The notes under the pieces: generated by a model
Databases searched by the model: none
Told to the model about the DNA's origin: nothing
What the model saw: the letters and a program-made list of their open reading frames with translations, nothing else
Translations under genes and position numbers: made by a program
Shown: in pieces, positions 1-7,324 of the stretch
Position numbering within the stretch: the stretch's first letter is position 1
How the letters are laid out: each line of letters starts with the position of its first letter
Assembly: GCA_036677085.1 (NCBI GenBank)
Contig: JAKFFI010000038.1
Span: 1-35,590, forward strand
From: JAGPUQ01 sp036677085
GTDB lineage: Bacteria; Pseudomonadota; Gammaproteobacteria; Pseudomonadales; Porticoccaceae
Direction of reading: 5' to 3'
Length of the DNA: 35,590 nt

Positions 1-1
1 G

Positions 2-1363
2 GGCCTGCCGGCACGGGACGTGGGCGGTGGTCCGGAGCCTGCGGGTTCGGCTGCGGCCGCGGACAGCGAGACCACGGCGGGCACCATCAACTTCACGCCG
101 GGCGACACCCCGACGGTGGTGAGGATTGGTGGCGTGGCAGTGACGGCGTTGGATCAGACCTTTACCGGCACCCACGGCACCCTGACCATCACCAGCATCA
201 GTGACACTGCCATTGGTTACAGCTATACGCTGACTGACAACACCATCGGCAACGGTGCTTACGACGACTTCGACGTGGAGGTGACGGACGCGGATAACGA
301 TTCGGTATCGGGCACCTTGCGGATCGATATCGTCGATGACCGCCCTCATGCCACGGACTTCAACGGCACCATCGAAAATACCGCCGGCGAAAGCCTGGTT
401 GGACTGATCGATTACGGCCTGGGTGCCGACGGGTTCGGCGGTGTGAATCTGACCTTCGCGGGCGCCACCTCGAACGGCGCGTCGATTGCGCTCAAGTCCA
501 ACGGCAGTACGGTCACCGTGGCATCTGTCGACACCGATGGTGATGGCCTTCAGGAAGTGCTCGGTTTCATTGATAGCGGTCTCGCGGGCTACCAAGACAG
601 CGATCATCTGGTATTCAGCGTGGCGCCGACGGTGTCCAGCGCGGCCTACGGTGAATATGCCCTGACGCTCCATGATGTGCTGGATCTCCAGGCCGAAACA
701 CAAACCTTTACCGTCGGAACCATCCGGGCTGGGGCGCCTACCACCGGCATCGTCATCAATGATGGCAACGGCAGCAGCATTGGCCTGCTTGCTACCCCAG
801 AATCGGGCCACGTAGTCAATTCCAATACCGGGGAGCTAGGTATCGACAACACTAGTCTCGGTGCGAATGAAGGAGGCGCGAAGTACGACGAGAAAATCAC
901 CCTAGCATTCGGCACCCAGTTTTCAGGAACCACTATCACCGAAAAAACGATACTGAACGATGTGAGCATCACCGGCGTGGATATCGGAGCGGGTACCGAT
1001 AGTTTCACTTGGGTGGCCATCAAGAATGGGCTGCAAGTCGGAAGTGGCGGCAACGTCATGGACACGGTCAGCGGACAAATTCTGATTGGGGATCCGATTC
1101 ATGTTGACGGCGGCTACGATACCCTGGTGCTCACCATGGTCAGCGGTGATTTCAAATTGTCTGGCTTCACTTATTCCCAGCAGGGCGAGAGCTTCGACAC
1201 CATCCTGAACTTCGGCTATAGCGCCACTGACGGAGACGGAGATGCCATAGCCGGCGGTTTCAGTGTCACGGTTACCGACGATGCCAGCACCACGACTGCC
1301 TTGGCTGGTACGGGAGACCTGGCGACGATCACCAGCACCGGCCAGGACTATATGACGCCCTGA
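2..1363 (+). CDS. 3' end of a large repeat-containing surface adhesin (partial)
   Basis: The reading frame is open to the left window edge, so only the last 454 codons or so are present; the GTG at 20 is not a credible start. The visible part is acidic, rich in Gly, Asp, Thr and Ser, almost free of Cys, and built from beta-sandwich-like repeats. Signature stretches such as VTDADNDSVSGTLRIDIVDD and YSATDGDGDAIAGGFSVTV mark repeat boundaries typical of VCBS/DUF5801-type repeats of RTX-like adhesins. Such proteins are exported by type I secretion and hold cells to surfaces or to each other. The gene converges on a LapG-type protease, which fits a LapA-like adhesin. Oddly, the protein stops right after a repeat: I see no GGxGxD nonapeptides and no obvious type I secretion tail in the last 100 residues. 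Family assignment is fairly firm; substrate and secretion route are inferred. Confidence 0.75.
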   Translation, partial: GLPARDVGGGPEPAGSAAAADSETTAGTINFTPGDTPTVVRIGGVAVTALDQTFTGTHGTLTITSISDTAIGYSYTLTDNTIGNGAYDDFDVEVTDADNDSVSGTLRIDIVDDRPHATDFNGTIENTAGESLVGLIDYGLGADGFGGVNLTFAGATSNGASIALKSNGSTVTVASVDTDGDGLQEVLGFIDSGLAGYQDSDHLVFSVAPTVSSAAYGEYALTLHDVLDLQAETQTFTVGTIRAGAPTTGIVINDGNGSSIGLLATPESGHVVNSNTGELGIDNTSLGANEGGAKYDEKITLAFGTQFSGTTITEKTILNDVSITGVDIGAGTDSFTWVAIKNGLQVGSGGNVMDTVSGQILIGDPIHVDGGYDTLVLTMVSGDFKLSGFTYSQQGESFDTILNFGYSATDGDGDAIAGGFSVTVTDDASTTTALAGTGDLATITSTGQDYMTP

Positions 1364-1385
1364 CTATTCGTTTGCACGATGCTTC

Positions 1386-1416
1386 AGACCGCCCTTCGGG
1401 GCGGTCTTTTTGTTTT
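1386..1416 (+). terminator. Rho-independent terminator of the adhesin gene
   Basis: A perfect 9-bp stem (AGACCGCCC / GGGCGGTCT) encloses a TTCG tetraloop and is followed by TTTGTTTT. It starts 22 bases after the adhesin stop codon. The T-run is on the plus strand only, so it ends adhesin transcription and would work poorly for the converging lapG transcript. Confidence 0.8.
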
Positions 1417-1478
1417 AGTGGTCGAGATTCCAGACTCCCAGTCGGCTGAACGCGGCGGATTCGCGGAGACACCGGAAT

Positions 1479-1511
1479 TGCCGGATGCGCCTTCGGCTTA
1501 TCCGGCCTACG
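1479..1511. repeat. REP-like palindrome similar to enterobacterial REP
   Basis: The stretch TGCCGGATGCGCCTTCGGCT continues into TATCCGGCCTACG. This is the same layout as the classical enterobacterial REP unit: GCCGGATGCG arm, short loop, TTATCCGGCCTACG arm. It can fold as CCGGAT/ATCCGG with an inner GC-rich stem. It lies between the convergent adhesin and lapG genes, the usual place for REP elements. Confidence 0.55.
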
Positions 1512-1560
1512 AGAGCAGGATGTTTCGGTCCGGCTGGTCGAGTGCGGCGGTTTGCGTAAA

Positions 1561-1583
1561 GTGGGTAAGCGAAGCGCACCCAC
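1561..1583. repeat. Second small palindrome (GTGGGT...ACCCAC) near the REP-like unit
   Basis: GTGGGTAAGCGAAGCGCACCCAC has 6-bp outer arms and an inner GCG/CGC pairing around AAG. It resembles the palindromic intergenic units that end in GCGAAGCGCACCCACC in many GC-rich proteobacteria. It sits 18 bases beyond the lapG stop codon, so it may also serve as a weak terminator or 3' stabiliser for the minus-strand transcript, although no T-run follows. Confidence 0.4.
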
Positions 1584-1601
1584 CGTCTACGATGTATGCC
1601 T

Positions 1602-2264
1602 TTACGGCCCGAGCTGTATGGCAAGTCGTTCCCGCAGCTGCTGCCAGTGGGAGAGGGTAGCAGCATCTCCTGATCGGACCTGCTGACGGCGATTCCGTGC
1701 CAGCCAGAGATCCGAGCCGTTGAAGCTGTACACCGGGATCAGATCGGGCCGCTGGCTCGCGGACAGGATGCGCGGCTCGATATTGTCGAGGATCAGGGGG
1801 TCGGCGTCCGGGGTTTGGTACCAGGCGACCACCATGTGCGGCTGATCGAGGGTGAGCGCCTTGACATAGGTGACCCGCAACGCGCTGTCCGCGATTCCCA
1901 TGCGGCTCAGGGTGAAGTACTTGGCGATGGCGAACTCCTCGCAGTCGCCGGCATCCTCGATCAGGAATTCGATCGGGGTCGCCCAGTAATCCTGCCGTTG
2001 CCAGACTTCCATGTCCGTAGTGAAACGGGCGTCGTTGAAGAAGTTGTTGGCGAGCCTCAGGCGCTCAGGGTCGGGTGCCGATTTTCCCTGCTCGATCAGC
2101 GCGAACCAATGGCTTACGCGCGCCGCGGCTTGGGGGCCGTTTTCGCGTTCTATCCTTTGGATCAGACGCTCCGAGACCGTGGGCACGGGTTCCGGACGGG
2201 GTGCCGGCTGGCCGGCGCAGCCGGCGAGCAGGAGGACGGCGACCATCAGTGCGCGCCGCAGCAT
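1602..2264 (-). CDS. lapG: LapG-like periplasmic cysteine protease (transglutaminase-like, BTLCP family)
   Basis: This is a 220-aa member of the bacterial transglutaminase-like cysteine protease family. LapG relatives cut the N-terminal retention module of LapA-type adhesins and release cells from biofilm, under control of the c-di-GMP receptor LapD. The catalytic triad is visible: Cys108 in EDAGDCEEFAIAKY, His143 in QPHMVVAWY and Asp160 in PLILDNI. I chose the ATG at 2264 because it opens directly into a lipoprotein signal peptide with lipobox LLAGC (Cys16). A TTG at 2336 would overlap the upstream stop codon as TTGA but would put 24 residues ahead of the signal. A lipobox suggests membrane anchoring, which differs from soluble LapG. 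The gene is last in a minus-strand operon headed by a His-rich protein and a sigma factor, and it converges on the adhesin. No lapD is present in the window. Confidence 0.87.
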   Translation of the reverse strand: MLRRALMVAVLLLAGCAGQPAPRPEPVPTVSERLIQRIERENGPQAAARVSHWFALIEQGKSAPDPERLRLANNFFNDARFTTDMEVWQRQDYWATPIEFLIEDAGDCEEFAIAKYFTLSRMGIADSALRVTYVKALTLDQPHMVVAWYQTPDADPLILDNIEPRILSASQRPDLIPVYSFNGSDLWLARNRRQQVRSGDAATLSHWQQLRERLAIQLGP

Positions 2265-2332
2265 GATTCCGGCTGCGGCCGGCGCGGCGATGGGGTCCGG
2301 AGTCGGTAGAGTCCGGAAGATGTTCCGGATGT

Positions 2333-2815
2333 TCAATCGCGACGGGACTCGGATTCTCGCCAGCGGCGCCGGTCTTCGGGGCTCATCTGTTGCCAGCGTT
2401 GGCGCAGCCGCTCGCGATCCTCGGGTGGGAGGTGGAGAAAGCGCTCGCGGGCTCGAATGAGCTTTTGTTGCTGATTTGGGGGCAAGGCTTCGAAACGACG
2501 GCGGCGGTCTTCGATGCGATTGCGCTGTTCGGCATTGTCCCAGCGCTGGTCGGATGAGTCGCCGCGACGGCCTCGATGCGACCTTCCTCGCTCACCGCCG
2601 CGGTCATGGTCGTGATCTGCCAGTTGAATGGCCCAGGTAGCGGCAGGAAAGGGGTTGCGGATGTTCTGCACGCCGCCCGCGGCAAAGGGGTTTTCTGCAA
2701 CCACGTTCGCGGAGGCACAAAACGGCGTGGCGAGCAGTAGCGTCAACAGCCAAGCTCGCGCCCCGCCGAACCGCTCGGCAGACGCACGCAAACTGGTGAG
2801 CGCACGTCGTTTCAT
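2333..2815 (-). CDS. DUF3106-like secreted protein
   Basis: A 160-aa protein with a signal peptide (hydrophobic WLLTLLLATPFCASA, cleavage probably near residue 36). A basic, Arg/Asp/His-rich linker follows, then a C-terminal segment LPPNQQQKLIRARERFLHLP and MSPEDRRRWRE. Runs of LPPxQQxxL..RxRxFxxLPPEDRxRLRxRWxxMSPEDRRR are the hallmark of DUF3106. The C-terminal third should form charged helices. Its ATG overlaps the stop of the upstream small membrane-protein gene as ATGA, and its stop lies at the start of the lapG region, so it belongs to the sigma-factor operon. The family function is unknown; heavy charge and export hint at a periplasmic sensor or scaffold (inference). Confidence 0.75.
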   Translation of the reverse strand: MKRRALTSLRASAERFGGARAWLLTLLLATPFCASANVVAENPFAAGGVQNIRNPFPAATWAIQLADHDHDRGGERGRSHRGRRGDSSDQRWDNAEQRNRIEDRRRRFEALPPNQQQKLIRARERFLHLPPEDRERLRQRWQQMSPEDRRRWRESESRRD

Positions 2816-3144
2816 CCGTTGGCGCCATCCAGACCGGTGTCGGCCAGCCAGGAGTAGAAGTCGAGCTGGTCATACAACTCCGCTGCCTCCATGCCCGGTT
2901 GCGTGCTGCCACCCATGGGGTCTGGTGTCACCAGGATATGCGGACCCAGAGCCCACAGGCCGAGCGCGGCGGCGATCGCCATGCCCATGGCCGGCGGCAA
3001 CCAGCTCCTGCGGCCAAACCGGCGCCTTGTGGGGGCCGCAAGCGCCGCGCGCCGGATATCGGCGAGACGGCGAACGGTCATTGGGTCGATGTCAGCTTCA
3101 CGCGACCGCAGCGCGTCCTGCCAGCGGCGTTCCTGTTCGTTCAT
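2812..3144 (-). CDS. Small single-pass membrane protein, possible anti-sigma factor (DUF3619-like)
   Basis: A 110-aa protein. The ATG at 3144 was chosen because it overlaps the sigma-factor stop as ATGA and has a strong GGAGGAA ribosome site, placed inside the sigma gene. The N-terminal 45 residues are charged and helical (MNEQERRWQDALRSREADID). One transmembrane segment follows at about residues 47-70 (WLPPAMGMAIAAALGLWALG). A short acidic outer tail ends in YDQLDFYSWLADTG. Cytoplasmic helix, one membrane pass and a short periplasmic tail, encoded just after an ECF-type sigma gene, is the layout of many anti-sigma factors. It also resembles DUF3619 proteins that accompany sigma and DUF3106 genes. 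The anti-sigma role is inferred from position and layout, not from a recognised motif. Confidence 0.7.
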   Translation of the reverse strand: MNEQERRWQDALRSREADIDPMTVRRLADIRRAALAAPTRRRFGRRSWLPPAMGMAIAAALGLWALGPHILVTPDPMGGSTQPGMEAAELYDQLDFYSWLADTGLDGANG

Positions 3145-3743
3145 GGTCGAAATTCCTCCAACTGTTCTCTGAGGCTTTGCAGTGCCCGGAAATAATGGGT
3201 TTTGACACTCCCCTGGGTACATCCCATGGCGCGCGCCGTGTCCTCGGTGGAGAGGCCCTCCCAGCAGCGCAGCATGAACGCCTCCCGCTGCCGACGCGGG
3301 AGGGTGCCGAGCGCCTGCTGCAATGCAATGACACGGCGTTCCTGTTCGTGTCGATCCACCGGCGTGTCGCGTGCGGGATCCACGATCTGGCCCAGAGGAT
3401 CCGGTCCCGCATCGTCCTCCGCAGTCGCGCTGCCGAACCAGCCAAACAGCCGGCGCTGGGCTTTGCGGGTACGGAAACTGTCGTTGATGCGGTTGTTGAG
3501 AATGCGATAAAAGAGTGGCAGCCAGTCGGCAGGCGCCTTGTGCCCATAGTTCCGCACCAGCCGCAACATGGTGTCCTGCACGACATCCAGGGCTTCATCC
3601 CGATCCCGCAGCGCGGTATAGGCCATGGCGTAGGCGCGCCGTTCCACGCTGGCAAGAAATTGGTCCATGCCGAGCCGGGCCGGCGCCTCAGTCACGTCGG
3701 AACGGGGAGTGTTGGCTAGCACAGTTGTCAAAAGTTCCGACAT
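3141..3743 (-). CDS. ECF-type RNA polymerase sigma-70 family factor
   Basis: A 200-aa sigma factor with only regions 2 and 4. Region 2 spans about residues 28-95 (RAYAMAYTALRDRDEALDVV, then QDTMLRLVRNY for core binding and -10 contact). Region 4 spans about 140-195 (LPRRQREAFMLRCWEGLSTE, with the helix-turn-helix GCTQGSVKTHYFRALQSL). The ATG at 3743 is the first start; MDQF at residue 26 is an alternative. Downstream genes are coupled by ATGA overlaps, so the sigma factor, putative anti-sigma, DUF3106 protein and probably LapG form one unit. The His-rich gene lies 36 bases upstream on the same strand and may lead the operon. The regulon is unknown; no clear copy of an ECF promoter was seen ahead of the operon. 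Confidence 0.9.
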   Translation of the reverse strand: MSELLTTVLANTPRSDVTEAPARLGMDQFLASVERRAYAMAYTALRDRDEALDVVQDTMLRLVRNYGHKAPADWLPLFYRILNNRINDSFRTRKAQRRLFGWFGSATAEDDAGPDPLGQIVDPARDTPVDRHEQERRVIALQQALGTLPRRQREAFMLRCWEGLSTEDTARAMGCTQGSVKTHYFRALQSLREQLEEFRP

Positions 3744-3779
3744 GTCGCGACACCCGGTTTGTTCCCGACGTCTTCCTGG

Positions 3780-4151
3780 TCAGTCGTCGAGTATTTCGTT
3801 CACGAGAATCGCGCCGCCGATAATCGCCAGCAGGTCATGGTCGCCGTGGTGGTCATGATGGCCATGATGACGGTCGCTATAGTAGTAATGGCGGGAGGGC
3901 CGATAGTAATGAACGGGATGTCTCTCATGGTAGCGATGATAGTAGTGATGCTCGACCCTGGGTCGGTAACCGCCGTGGTGGCGCACGCTGTGATTGCGAT
4001 AACCGCGTCCGCCATGATCGCCACCGCGATAGTGCGTCTGACCGTGATCCCAGCGCGCTCCACCCTTGTGGCGGTCGTTATCGGCCAGCGCGGGATTCGC
4101 GGTCAACGCCAGTACGACAACAGCAGCAAACAGCTTCAGCGAGGTGTTCAT
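3780..4151 (-). CDS. Histidine-rich secreted protein
   Basis: A 123-aa protein with a clean Sec signal peptide (MNTSLKLFAAVVVLALTANP, then ALA). About 80 residues follow that are dominated by His, Tyr, Arg and Gly, with clusters such as HHYYHRYHERHPVHYY and DRHHGHHDHHGDHD. The tail is a short hydrophobic segment LLAIIGGAILVNEIL. The ATG at 4151 is preferred to 4163 because a GGTGA element precedes it and the signal peptide then begins normally. His-rich tracts suggest periplasmic metal (Ni, Zn, Cu) binding or pH sensing; the family is not recognised with certainty. It lies 36 bases upstream of the sigma gene on the same strand, so it may be first in that operon and could supply the signal to the sigma system (inference). 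Confidence 0.75.
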   Translation of the reverse strand: MNTSLKLFAAVVVLALTANPALADNDRHKGGARWDHGQTHYRGGDHGGRGYRNHSVRHHGGYRPRVEHHYYHRYHERHPVHYYRPSRHYYYSDRHHGHHDHHGDHDLLAIIGGAILVNEILDD

Positions 4152-4176
4152 TGAGGTCACCATGGGTGGTCAGGTG

Positions 4177-4185
4177 ATTGTAACA
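4177..4185 (-). promoter_or_regulatory. Possible extended -10 promoter for the His-rich/sigma operon
   Basis: Read on the minus strand the bases are TGTTACAAT, an extended -10 element (TGn followed by TACAAT) about 26 bases upstream of the ATG at 4151. No good -35 hexamer is visible at the right distance, which is acceptable for extended -10 promoters but leaves the call weak. Confidence 0.3.
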
Positions 4186-4254
4186 ACGAACTACATGGCC
4201 GGAGGTTGACCTGAAAAGGCGGTGTCAGAGACGAATGGCACTTATCTGAAGCGT

Positions 4255-4340
4255 CGTCACCCCCGCGAAGGGGGGGCCAGCGCTTTTTGCTGTGCTTCAG
4301 CGCTTGCAGTCACTGGATTCCCGCCTGCGCGGGAATGACG
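4255..4340. repeat. Pair of inverted REP-like units (BIME-like)
   Basis: Unit 1 (4255-4283) starts CGTCACCCCCGCGAAGG. Unit 2 (4311-4340) read on the minus strand starts CGTCATTCCCGCGCAGG. The two share the CGTCA-Y-CCCCGCG-x-AGG layout and the CCAG end, and face each other around a 27-base linker. Unit 2 contains a perfect hairpin ATTCCCGC-CTGC-GCGGGAAT. Paired, inverted palindromic units in an intergenic gap are the structure of BIMEs, typically mobilised by REP-associated tyrosine transposases (RAYTs). No RAYT gene is present here. They lie between xthA and the His-rich operon. Confidence 0.6.
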
Positions 4341-4378
4341 CTAGAGATGGGATCAGGCTTGAGTAAGCGCCATTCGCG

Positions 4379-5188
4379 TCAGAGACGGAATTCTGCCCAG
4401 ATCGGGCAATGGTCGGATGGTCTTTCCATGGCGCGGATGTCGAGATCGATGCCGCCGTCCACTACCCGCTCGCAGAGACTCTTGCTGGCGAGAATGAAGT
4501 CGATCCGCAAGCCGCGCGGCGGCTCCTGTTCGAAGCCCCGGCTGCGGTAGTCGAACCAGCTGTAGGCATCCAGGTCACCATGGCGCTTGCGGAACGTGTC
4601 TTCCAGGCCCCAACTCGTCAGCGCCGCGTACCATTCGCGCTCTTCCGGCAGGAAGCAGCATTTACCGGTGCGCAGCCAGCGCTTGCGGTTGTCTTCGCCA
4701 ATGCCGATGTCGATATCGCGGGGCGCGACGTTCATGTCGCCCATGAGCACGACACGGTCGGTGGGGAGGTGCTGGCGTTGCAGGGTGGTCAGCATTGCGC
4801 GGTAAAAAGCCGCCTTGGCGGGAAATTTCAGCGGATGGGCGCGGCTTTCGCCCTGGGGGAAATACGCATTGTAGATATGGACGTCGCCACCGGGGGCGGC
4901 GAAGCTGGCCTTGATGAGGCGCCGTTGCGAGTCCTCGCCGTCGTCCGGAAATCCGCAGGCGCTCGCGATGGGCGGAGCGCGGAAGAGCAGCGCAACACCG
5001 TAGTGACCCTTCTGGCCATGGTAGATGGCTTGGTAGCCGAGCCGGTGTATGTCCTCCAGGGGAAACTGATCGTCCGCGACCTTGGTTTCCTGGAGGCCGA
5101 TCACATCCGGCGCATGCCGGACTATAATCTCTTCCAGCTGATGAGGTCTTGCTCGTATCCCATTGATATTAAAGCAAACAATTTTCAT
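4379..5188 (-). CDS. xthA: Exodeoxyribonuclease III
   Basis: A 269-aa protein of normal length for the family. It acts as AP endonuclease, 3'-5' exonuclease and 3'-phosphatase in base-excision repair in the cytoplasm. The exonuclease-endonuclease-phosphatase fold is marked by the opening FNINGIRARPHQLEE, the metal ligand Glu in LQETKVAD, the Asp/Asn pair in LMGDMNVAPRDIDIG, and the C-terminal catalytic SDHCPIWAEF. The ATG at 5188 lies 3 bases after the stop of prc, so the two genes are co-transcribed from upstream of prc. Nothing unusual was seen. Confidence 0.95.
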   Translation of the reverse strand: MKIVCFNINGIRARPHQLEEIIVRHAPDVIGLQETKVADDQFPLEDIHRLGYQAIYHGQKGHYGVALLFRAPPIASACGFPDDGEDSQRRLIKASFAAPGGDVHIYNAYFPQGESRAHPLKFPAKAAFYRAMLTTLQRQHLPTDRVVLMGDMNVAPRDIDIGIGEDNRKRWLRTGKCCFLPEEREWYAALTSWGLEDTFRKRHGDLDAYSWFDYRSRGFEQEPPRGLRIDFILASKSLCERVVDGGIDLDIRAMERPSDHCPIWAEFRL

Positions 5189-5191
5189 GCA

Positions 5192-7324
5192 TCAGGATCC
5201 GGCGGCGCCTCCGGCGAGCTTTTCCCGGCGCCTCGTCAAAAGGTCGACGTAATCGCCGAGGATATTGCTGGACTCCTTCAACAACGGGTCGTGCGCCAGA
5301 TCGAGCTTGGGTTTGGCGGGGAGGGCGGCATCGCCTTCATCGTCCGGACCACCCGCCAACGCTTCTTGTTCTTTGCGCCAGGCGCCGAGATCCGCATAGG
5401 GCGGCTCGCCCTTGGCCTTGCGCTGGGTATTGGCGAGTTCGAACAGGATCGTTTCGCGCTCTTGGTCGAGCCGTTCGCGCTCGGAACGCTTCAACGGCAA
5501 CTCTTTGATCGACCTGTTTTGTTCAGCGAATTTGAGTTCCTCGAGCAGATAGCGCCAGTCGGCATCGGTGACAACCCGGGCTTCGTGACTCTGGATCAGC
5601 GGCGCCACCAGGCCATCGACATGTTTGTACTTGTCGTGCTCGGCCGGTTTGATGCGATCCCAGTGAAGGACACGGTCCTGACTCGCATCACCTATCTCGT
5701 TCAGGTCGTAAATTGACGGAAACACAATATCAGGCAACACGCCGCGCTCCTGGGTGCTGTCGCCGGACACGCGGTAAAACTTGGACTCGGTCAGTTTGAG
5801 CTGGCCTTGCTTGAGCGGCGTCATCACCTGCACCGTGCCTTTGCCAAAACTCTGGGAACCGACAATGAGTCCACGCCCGTAGTCCTGAATGGCGCCCGCA
5901 AAAATTTCCGAGGCCGAAGCGCTCAGGCGGTTGATCAGGACCACCAGCGGCCCCCGGTATGCCGCCGGATGTTCCGCCATCTGATCCAATGACACTTTCC
6001 CGCTGGCGCGCCGGATCTGGACCACCGGACCCGGGTCTATGAAGAGATCGGTGAGAGCCGTGGCTTCATAGAGTGAGCCGCCGCCGTTGTTGCGCAGATC
6101 GATAATGATCCCGTCGACATTCTCGCCACGAAACGTCTGGAGGATGTTATAGACATCCCTCGTGGTGCTGCGGAAGTTTTCGTCCCGGTTGCGATAGGCT
6201 TCGAAATCCATGTAGAAGGTGGGGAGGGTGATGATTCCAAGGCGCAATTCGTCGCCTCCCCTGGGGACGGTGATGACATCGCCACGCGCTGCCTGCTCCT
6301 CGAGCTTGACCTGCTCCCGGACGATGGTCACCGTATAGGAACTCCCCGCTGGTCCTGAACTTGCTGGAAGTATTTCAAGTCGAACCTGAGAGTCCTTTTT
6401 GCCGCGAATCAGGTCGACGACGTCGTCCAGACGCCAGCCGATCACATCGACCATCTCACCATCGGCGCCTTGTGCCACACCGGTGATTCGATCGCCGGCG
6501 CGCAAACGACCCTGTTTGTCCGCAGGGCCGCCGGGCACGATACGGACGATCTTGGTGTACTCGTTTTCGGCCTGCAGTACCGCGCCAATTCCCTCCAGGG
6601 ACAGCGACATGCTGATCTGGAAATTCTCCAGACTACGAGGGTCCATATAGGCAGTGTGCGGGTCGTACATTCCCGCAACTGTATTGGCATAGAGCTCGAA
6701 GGCATCGTGCGATTGCTGCAAGCCGGCACGGCGAAGCTGGCTCTTGTAGCGCTTGACCAAGAGCTCGCGCGCCGCGGTTGGTTCCTTGCCCGACATGATC
6801 AACCTGAGCATGCTGTCCTTAAGGCGACGACGCCAGTAATCGTCTGCTTCCGCGGTGTCCTTGAACCAGGCGCGGGTCTCGGTCTCGATGGGCAGGGATT
6901 CGTCGATGTCGAAGTCGAATTTGGCGTCGCTTTCGAGAAAGGAGACACTCGCGTCCAGACGCGCAATCAACCGCTCGCGGAAGCGATTGAAGATGCGGAA
7001 CGCCAGATCGAGATTCCCCGCGCGCAACTCGTCGTCAAGCCGGGTACGCCAGGCATCGAACTCGGAAATGTCGCTGGCGAGAAAGTAGGTTCTGCTGACA
7101 TCCAGGTGCTTTAGATAGAGATCGAGCAGTTCCGATGAAAATGTATCGTCGAGGGTGAGGTGGCGGTAGTGTTTCTTATCCAGCTGTTGCAGGATTTCGC
7201 GGATGCTGGCACGTTGCCCGGCATCCGGTATGAGCGGCTCAAGGGCGCTTGCAGAACAGGCGATAAGCAGGCTCAGCAGCAGACCGAGCCGATAAGGAAG
7301 ACGCATGCGGGAGGTCATCGACAT
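5192..7324 (-). CDS. prc: Carboxy-terminal (tail-specific) processing protease Prc
   Basis: A 710-aa periplasmic serine protease that degrades proteins with nonpolar C-termini, trims penicillin-binding protein 3 and, with NlpI in some species, controls murein hydrolases. A signal peptide ends near ACSASA. A helical N-terminal domain follows, then a PDZ domain at about residues 240-330 (SLEGIGAVLQ, IVRIVPGGPADKQGRLRAGD). The S41 catalytic core has the nucleophile in NRLSASASEIFAG (about residue 469) and the general-base Lys in SQSFGKGTVQ (about 494), 25 residues apart as usual. The C-terminal part (KRSERERLDQERETILFELA) matches the Tsp/Prc C-terminal extension. I chose the ATG at 7324; 7318 and 7306 are alternatives, and none has a clear ribosome site. 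The 35-residue upstream extension from 7429 has no signal character. Confidence 0.92.
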   Translation of the reverse strand: MSMTSRMRLPYRLGLLLSLLIACSASALEPLIPDAGQRASIREILQQLDKKHYRHLTLDDTFSSELLDLYLKHLDVSRTYFLASDISEFDAWRTRLDDELRAGNLDLAFRIFNRFRERLIARLDASVSFLESDAKFDFDIDESLPIETETRAWFKDTAEADDYWRRRLKDSMLRLIMSGKEPTAARELLVKRYKSQLRRAGLQQSHDAFELYANTVAGMYDPHTAYMDPRSLENFQISMSLSLEGIGAVLQAENEYTKIVRIVPGGPADKQGRLRAGDRITGVAQGADGEMVDVIGWRLDDVVDLIRGKKDSQVRLEILPASSGPAGSSYTVTIVREQVKLEEQAARGDVITVPRGGDELRLGIITLPTFYMDFEAYRNRDENFRSTTRDVYNILQTFRGENVDGIIIDLRNNGGGSLYEATALTDLFIDPGPVVQIRRASGKVSLDQMAEHPAAYRGPLVVLINRLSASASEIFAGAIQDYGRGLIVGSQSFGKGTVQVMTPLKQGQLKLTESKFYRVSGDSTQERGVLPDIVFPSIYDLNEIGDASQDRVLHWDRIKPAEHDKYKHVDGLVAPLIQSHEARVVTDADWRYLLEELKFAEQNRSIKELPLKRSERERLDQERETILFELANTQRKAKGEPPYADLGAWRKEQEALAGGPDDEGDAALPAKPKLDLAHDPLLKESSNILGDYVDLLTRRREKLAGGAAGS

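Noticed and set aside
4409..5716. 435-codon plus-strand open frame over xthA and prc
   Set aside because: It covers two firm minus-strand genes and has no domain signature.
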